Assembly: GCA_036939355.1 (NCBI GenBank)
Contig: JALLAP010000911.1
Span: 1 to 12,550, forward strand
Direction of reading: 5' to 3'
Length of the DNA stretch: 12,550 bases
Source: Thalassiosira profunda
Taxonomy: Eukaryota; Bacillariophyta; Thalassiosirophyceae; Thalassiosirales; Thalassiosiraceae
Below the pieces are notes generated by a model that saw only the letters and a program-made list of their open reading frames with translations, did not search any database and had not been told where the DNA came from. Position numbers and translations under genes: made by a program. This document shows, piece by piece, positions 7,014 through 12,550 of the stretch (within the stretch, counting starts at the first letter, position 1; every line of letters begins with the position of its first letter).

Positions 7014-10000
7014 ATGCGCAGCAGTGGCGGCAAGAATAGCGCCGGCAAGAAGAAGGCGGGCGGGCGGCGGTCCAGTCACCTATGGCGGGAGGACGAGGTC
7101 GAGCTCCTCAGCCCCACGACCGTGAACCGGGAGCTGGAAGAGCAGGGCATCATCGGGGTGTTCAATGACTGGAAGCGGTGGACGCCGGGGAGCGCGGGGG
7201 AGACTCGCGACGATGCGCAGTCTCCGCCAAACCAGCGCCCGACATTGCAGCACCGTCGATCTCCCGATGGATCTGGAACAATCAGTGGTGCACCTGAATC
7301 TCCAGTGTGTTCAGACTTCGCCGGATGCCGTCGCGTTGTCCCGACGAGGTCCCTCGGAGCGAAATACTCAGGCACTGCCACCCGCCGAATGATGCTGCTA
7401 GTGTTTGCCGTCGGATTGGTCGGTATAGGGTACTTTTCCGAATTGCGGCAGATCATCGAATCATCCGACGCTGCCTATTTGGAGAACTACGCGCAGAAAG
7501 CTGCAAGTGGCAGCAAAGATTGGCTCATGACGATGCCTCAGTCCCTCTCGCTGCCAAATTTGGGCGAAAGTGCAGGACGACTTGTGGGGAGTTTGTCGAG
7601 TAAAGTGGCGCTGAAGGAGCCCCCTGTCGTTCCAATCTCCATTGAGGAGGAACGAGGGCGTGCTGCGTCGCAGATGAGAAGTCGGTCAGAGATGCGGAGA
7701 ATGAGGACAAATCCCCCATCTGCCTTTTCGACCAATGGGGCGTCGGCTTCGGCACTGGTTGCTGGTGTCGCAGAAGAGTATGGCGCGGCTGCAGAATCGA
7801 CGGCTCCTGCTGGCTTGACACTGGACCTTCCGTCCCATCGCGAGCTGAACCATGCACCAGGAGACGATGTCGTGATACCGCAGGGTCCCAAATATGCCTA
7901 CTTCACATCCGGGCACAGCGAAAACAAGGTTCGACGTCGTTTGTCTCAAATGGCACCAACGGCCTGTGGCCCTCAGGCGCAAGAGGCATCACAGCTCAAT
8001 CCCCAACACTACCCGCCGCTGGCAAATGTCAACGGAGGTTCCAGAATCGTTGTCACTGGCGCTCTGAGTCAAATTGGAATGGAGCTGATCCTGCAACTGT
8101 ACGAGCAGTGCGACGTGCAGTCCATCGCGGGCATCGATGCGGCTTACCCCAACACTCGCCACGAGCGCCTCGATGCCGTCGAACATCGGTACGAGTACAT
8201 CCAACGTCGCGTGCCGGTGTTTCAGCGAATCATTGTGCCAGTGTTCGGCATCCATCCTCATCCGAACATGGGACAGGAGGCGACCTTCGAGAGCATGGGA
8301 GAGGGATTTGATTTGGTGAGAAGATTGAAGCCAACCCACATCGTGCATCTGGCCGGAATGGAAGACGGACGAGGAGAGTACACTGATTACGGCGACACGG
8401 TAGGAACGTCGCCCTTCGCGCCGACAGGCAGGCGAAGCATGGTGCGCATGTTTAACTCTTTGCTGTCAATGGATCAGGTCCTATCGAGTCTGGCGAGATT
8501 CAACAAGAGTCCGAATGGCGAGCAGCCGCAGCTGGTGTACCTCAGCTCGACCGAAGCCAACGATCGATCTGGAGTGTCGATGGAGTATGGAGCCGATCCC
8601 TACCCTGCGTCCGTTTACGGCACTTCCTCGCTGTTGAAGGAGGTCCTCGCATCGTACTACCACCGCCACCACGGAGTGCATTCGGTAGGACTGCGCGTCC
8701 CAACAATCATCGGTCCGTTCTCCCGACCCGGCTCTCTCATGCATGACATGGCTGAGCGCACGGTCCGCAACGCAGTTGGAAAGAACGCGGAAGGCGGTCC
8801 AAGCTACCATCACGATCGAGACAGATACGAAGTTAACAATATCTTCTCGAGGCGAGAGGGAGCCGCGTCAGGTGCGTTGGAACAGACGGCCTACGTGTAC
8901 GATGTCGCGTCGGCAATCGTGGCGGCCATGCAGTTCAAGAGCAGCTCGGCCACGAAGCTGAACGGACCAACAATGATGAGAATTGGCTCGAAGGTTACCA
9001 CGAGCATGAAGGACTTGAAAGAGAGAATGGAGGAGTACCTGCCTCCAGCTGATCCTGTGGAGAACAGTGCGGCTGTTTCGCTGACCGGAGAGGATACTAT
9101 TATCAACAGCCCTGGGCTTACCCTCTACGACACGGAGCGCAATCGAGACCTTCTCGGATGGACGCATACCGCAAGTGTTGAAGAAGGGATCAAGTCAGCT
9201 TTGGCTTGGCAAGTCTTGAAGGCATACCCGTACGGTCTTGCGGCAGGTTTGCCTGGTCACGCTTCGATCCAAGGCCTTCTCGAAGAGAGCCGGACCAGCC
9301 TCTCGTACCACAGTTTGCCCTGCGCCGCGGGCTGTCGTTGGGGAGGCGGCATGTGTTCGCCCTCTCCTTGGGATGAAGTGATGGAAACGACGAAGGAGAT
9401 CACTGACGCATTCCGATTCGTGCTTTACACTGTTGATCTCCGGCCGGAGCTGAAACGAATGGATAAACAGTCCGACCCCTCGAGTCGACCTGGATGGGAG
9501 GAGCAAATTTGCAAGATTGCTTTCGTGTCATCGTCGAGCCAACTAGTGCAGACGCACTATGAAAGTGAGCTGGCTCAGAAGATTCCCATGGACGAGTGGA
9601 ACGGCAAGAACCGGCAAGGCGAATGGATCGTCGTGGCGGTTCCCGGAACNGAAGATTCCCATGGACGAGTGGAACGGCAAGAACCGGCAAGGCGAATGGA
9701 TCGTCGTGGCGGTTCCCGGAACGCATGAAACAATGCCTGAGTATGAACTAATTCTGGCCAAGATGTCACCGACCAACCTCTTCAACGAAAGAGTGGAAAT
9801 GGCAATGTTCGTCAATCATCGACGCATCGTCGTTTCCACTGACCAAGCCTTGAACGTGATGGCGCACATGGAGATGGTCGCAACAGAATCAGAGGAGGCG
9901 ACCATCAACGACCCTCGAACGAAGGAGGAGGTGTACACAACCCTACCTGCACAATCTGCCCGGCGTTCGCTCTTCTTTACCAACAAGTTCACTCTTGCCG

Positions 10001-10548
10001 ATGGCCACGATGCCAGCAGCGCCAGCACTGTCGCGAGATTTGTCTTGGCCAGCGCAGGCATCGCAGAAACCGCAGGCACCCGGCGACAGAGGGAATTCTA
10101 CGACGAGACGACCCATCTTGTGCGCACAAATTTGCAGCGATCACCCACCTACCAGGAAGTCCAGCAGGACAATTTCTTCACTTACGACTTTGTGAGGACG
10201 AGCTGGTTGATCCATGAATTGCGGTCTGAGGAAGGACGAAGGCTCCGATGCGAGATGTATGAAGAACACTCCTTGTGGGGTAATGCAGGGATGGAAGACT
10301 TGAGTATGAGCTACGTCCTGGCTAAGAAAAGAGTTAGGCTCCAACTTGCAAGGGCTGCGGATGCTCGCTCCAACGGCCCTGAGGAATGGATTCCGCTCCT
10401 TGTGCCAAGGGAACGAGATGATGAGGATGCCATCAAGGAGGGGCCGGTGTACCTTGAGCATCTCCTGGAAACGGCACAAAAGACTGCGATGGATAGCGAG
10501 GGAAATGAACTCTACATCACAATGCTACAACAGAAGAGCAAGGGATAA
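7014..10548 (+). CDS. Membrane-anchored SDR epimerase-like protein fused to unknown C-terminal region
   Basis: This intronless gene, read as 7014-9649 joined to 9723-10548 after collapsing a 73-nt assembly duplication, gives 1153 residues. The ATG at 7014 has the context CACAAAATG. Upstream in-frame ATGs at 6732 and 6852 are alternatives. The N-terminus is basic and Gly/Ser-rich, and one TM span lies at about 126-144, giving a type II topology. An extended-SDR domain, most like UDP-glucuronate 4-epimerases, spans about 343-733: VVTGALSQIG (346-355), HLAG (445-448), YLSST (509-513), PASVYGTSSLLKE with Tyr535, RVPTIIGPFSRPG, and a GWTHTASVEEGI end. Two expected residues differ: the middle Gly of the nucleotide-binding turn is Ser352, and the catalytic Lys four residues after Tyr is Ser539. 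Residues from about 735 to 1153 match nothing I recognise and include Cys770, Cys774 and Cys781. A sugar-nucleotide or glycan role in the secretory pathway is inference, and catalysis is doubtful. Confidence 0.75.
9578..9722 (+). repeat. Perfect 72-bp direct repeat around one N (assembly join)
   Basis: Bases 9578-9649 and 9651-9722 are identical over 72 bp, separated by a single N at 9650. The repeat lies inside the SDR fusion gene and shifts its frame by 73 nt, that is by one base. Removing one copy plus the N makes a single uninterrupted frame, reading AVPGTHETMPEYELILAKM across the join. This is the signature of two overlapping contigs joined with a gap character instead of being merged. 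Confidence 0.93.
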
Positions 10549-10559
10549 TGCTAGAGACT
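10549..10559. other. 11-bp gap between convergent stop codons
   Basis: The plus-strand SDR gene stops with TAA at 10546-10548 and the minus-strand PIG-T gene stops with TAG at 10562-10560. Any 3' UTR of either gene must overlap the coding region of the other. Confidence 0.85.
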
Positions 10560-12550
10560 CTACTCGGTCTTCTCTTTTGTCTCTGCGGTCCCTTTTGGGC
10601 CACCCTTCAGCCGTCGCAGCTTGTCTTTCAACCGCCTGCCCTTCTCCCTCAGTTTATCCTTCAGTCGATCGAGTGGCCGTTTCTCCTTTTCTCCCGTGAG
10701 CTCCCTCTTGACCGATTCCGTTCCCCGTCGCACCAAGATGTTGAGCAGCGATCCAAGGACGAATGCCCAGAGGGTGCAGGAGAGAGATATCACATTGAAC
10801 GGCATGCTCATATCAGGGACCGGCGGAAGGAGGAGGACCGATGACGAGTAAAGCGATGCGGCTGCACTGCCCACAGGCGTAAATGTTGCTCGAGAAGGGA
10901 ACGCGTCGACCCCGCGGTTGGCATCGGCTGGAAATTTCTGGAAGGGCAGATACGCTTCATCAAAGTCCACAATCATCCAGAGCGAGGAATCGGGCGGCAG
11001 GCGCACGGTGCGCTCCAACAGCACCGTCCCATCCGAATGCAGCGTGAGCCCGTGGCCTGCCAACTCTGACAGACTGACGCGTTTGCAACGTTGAACGGAG
11101 GCATTGCATGCAAACGGTTCACCGACTGCGCTCACTGGAGGCGTGAATGAGCCCTCTCCGGCACCACCTCCATCATAGAGCACCATTCGCAGCGTGCGCA
11201 TCCTCGGCTTGACCAGTGTTCCCGGAATCACATCTAAGGACTGGACTTCTATCGCATCTGGACCTTCAACGTGTCCGTGTCGAAGAACCGTTACCAAACT
11301 GCCGCTGTTGGAAACTCCCATCGGTCGCTGTACCGTTCGAGCGATGCCAAACTGTTGAGGCGAGACTGCGAAAGTTTCACTGGCGCGATACAGCAACTTC
11401 GCCCACGGAGCCGCGAGGTCCAAATATCCTCCTTCCCACGCGAGTGCATCAAACGCCATCACCTTCTGGGATGCCGCAAACTCGGTGCTAATTGCATTGA
11501 CGCCCTCTTCGAACATCGCAGCGGCGTAGTTTGTGGGTATGGGCATCGATATTTGGCTCGAATCCGACAGTGGGCACGGATGCCATGCTTTGTGACCTTC
11601 TCCCTTCGACGTGAGCGCGTGCCCAAGCGCATGGCGGCCAAGGAGGAGGTCTCCAAGTGATAGATTGAGTGTCTTTCCACCAGCCTGAGTTGAGATTGCG
11701 GGGAGGGCCACGCGGTAAGATGCCCCTCGAGTTGCTTTGACTGTGCACTCCCCTCCATTGCTGGGCACATCTGTGGCAAAGCAAGAGGGAGACACCTGCA
11801 AATCCACCCAGATGGAGTTCCTCGCATTTCCTCCACCCGATTCTCGAGGCGCAGCGTCCAATGAGGATCCCAGCAGCAACTCCGACAAGGCCTTCCCCGA
11901 AGACGAGGCGAAGAGAGAGTTGAACAGGCCCCAGTTGCCGCTGGAATGGCAGGCGCCGTTGTCCGCAGCGGCCCCCCATCCTTCCTCTTTGGAGAGCAGA
12001 AACGATTGCAGCCCGTGGATGCAAAACATGGCAGCGTCGGCTGCCAGAAAAGACTCGACATTGACAGAATCGCCACTGGGAGGGGCGTGCACAATCGTCG
12101 AATGCCCGTGCTTCCGCACCCGCAGCGAATCCAAAGGCGCTCCGCACGGCGGGAAGAGGTTCCTGTCCAGCAGATACCGCAGAAGAGATGCATATTCGTC
12201 CTGATAATGCTCTTTCAATTGCTTGCCGCCAGTACGATCTAGCCGTTCAGCCGATGGTTGCACGAAGGAGGCGACGATCGACGTGCCCGAGGGACCCCGC
12301 TCCTCCTCGATTGTACCGTCCAGCCCGCTCGACGTTGAGGAGGCGGCGTCCCCTATCCGCACAAGCAACCGGCGCACCGGATAGCGCGCCAGCAGGTCCA
12401 ATATCTGTTTCGAGAAGGGCGTGCCATTGGCTGCCGCTCCCTCCTGCATCGCCCACACATCGTTTCCATCGAGACGAAAGAGGGGACCGTCCGATCGGAG
12501 GGTCGACGACGATTCCAGCCGCACCCGCGAATTTAGCGACCACGGAGGTG
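10560..12550 (-). CDS. PIGT: GPI transamidase subunit PIG-T (Gpi16), 5' end cut by window edge
   Basis: The minus-strand frame is open from the right edge through 662 residues to TAG at 10562-10560, with no intron. The upstream residues PPWSLNSRVRLESS continue the frame, so the true start lies beyond the window. PIG-T is a single-pass ER membrane subunit of the GPI transamidase, which attaches GPI anchors to proteins in the ER lumen. Supporting segments are an N-terminal YPVRRLLVRIG, the SGNWGLFNSLFASSSGKALS region, a mid-protein SGSLVTVLRHGHVEGPDAIE, and the family's C-terminal signature PPVPDMSMPFNVISLSCTLW, which opens the single TM span. Length is close to that usual for the family. The roughly 56-residue tail after the TM span is unusually long and basic, with RLKDKLR occurring twice. 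The convergent neighbour is an SDR-type membrane protein. Confidence 0.87.
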   Translation of the reverse strand, partial: PPWSLNSRVRLESSSTLRSDGPLFRLDGNDVWAMQEGAAANGTPFSKQILDLLARYPVRRLLVRIGDAASSTSSGLDGTIEEERGPSGTSIVASFVQPSAERLDRTGGKQLKEHYQDEYASLLRYLLDRNLFPPCGAPLDSLRVRKHGHSTIVHAPPSGDSVNVESFLAADAAMFCIHGLQSFLLSKEEGWGAAADNGACHSSGNWGLFNSLFASSSGKALSELLLGSSLDAAPRESGGGNARNSIWVDLQVSPSCFATDVPSNGGECTVKATRGASYRVALPAISTQAGGKTLNLSLGDLLLGRHALGHALTSKGEGHKAWHPCPLSDSSQISMPIPTNYAAAMFEEGVNAISTEFAASQKVMAFDALAWEGGYLDLAAPWAKLLYRASETFAVSPQQFGIARTVQRPMGVSNSGSLVTVLRHGHVEGPDAIEVQSLDVIPGTLVKPRMRTLRMVLYDGGGAGEGSFTPPVSAVGEPFACNASVQRCKRVSLSELAGHGLTLHSDGTVLLERTVRLPPDSSLWMIVDFDEAYLPFQKFPADANRGVDAFPSRATFTPVGSAAASLYSSSVLLLPPVPDMSMPFNVISLSCTLWAFVLGSLLNILVRRGTESVKRELTGEKEKRPLDRLKDKLREKGRRLKDKLRRLKGGPKGTAETKEKTE

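Noticed and set aside
9651..9722. A genuine internal protein repeat in the SDR fusion
   Set aside because: The 72 bp are identical at DNA level, separated by an N, and break the frame, so an assembly join explains them better than a biological repeat.
11459..12193. Two further minus-strand open frames over 200 codons
   Set aside because: They overlap PIG-T in other frames and show no recognisable motifs, while the PIG-T frame carries family signatures throughout.

Overview
The window looks like nuclear DNA of a photosynthetic heterokont, most probably a centric-type diatom. Three things point that way. (1) The gene at 2594-3382 encodes a three-part targeting leader: an ER signal ending in Ala-Ala-Phe, an acidic/Arg transit stretch, and a twin-arginine thylakoid-transfer domain ending in Ala-Tyr-Ala. 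It leads into a mature protein that I read as Psb31, the lumenal photosystem II subunit of diatoms. (2) Introns are short (65-90 nt) and GT-AG. (3) Genes are packed closely on both strands. I see no prokaryotic operon structure, mobile element, CRISPR array, tRNA or rRNA.

Layout from left to right: a minus-strand gene cut by the left edge (1-379); an unrecognised minus-strand ORF immediately upstream of it (381-887); a 461-bp divergent promoter region with two strong palindromes; a plus-strand 201-aa basic protein with strongly G/C-ending codons (1349-1954); a 639-bp convergent noncoding stretch; psb31 on the minus strand in three exons (2594-3382); a 294-bp divergent promoter with three copies of GCGAGCGAG; a nine-exon, ten-TM drug/metabolite-transporter-type (EamA) gene on the plus strand with a long hydrophilic N-terminus, a 14-nt microexon and an apparent 1-nt deletion in exon 6 (3677-6468); a 545-bp noncoding stretch; a large intronless plus-strand gene for a membrane-anchored, UDP-sugar-epimerase-like SDR fused to a long unrecognised C-terminal region (7014-10548); and, converging on it with only 11 bp between stop codons, the minus-strand PIG-T subunit of GPI transamidase, cut by the right edge (10560-12550).

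The genes do not form one pathway. Psb31 acts in the thylakoid lumen. The EamA protein, the SDR fusion and PIG-T are all predicted membrane proteins, and PIG-T certainly belongs to the ER secretory system. Two places carry likely sequence-quality defects and should be corrected before proteins are predicted: a perfect 72-bp direct repeat around a single N (9578-9722), which breaks the SDR frame by 73 nt, and the 1-nt shift near 5695 in the transporter. I did not find a clearly new multi-gene system. The least explained items are the SDR fusion with altered catalytic motifs and an unknown C-terminal half, the palindrome and repeat cluster before the 201-aa gene, and the recurrent GCGAGCGAG element.
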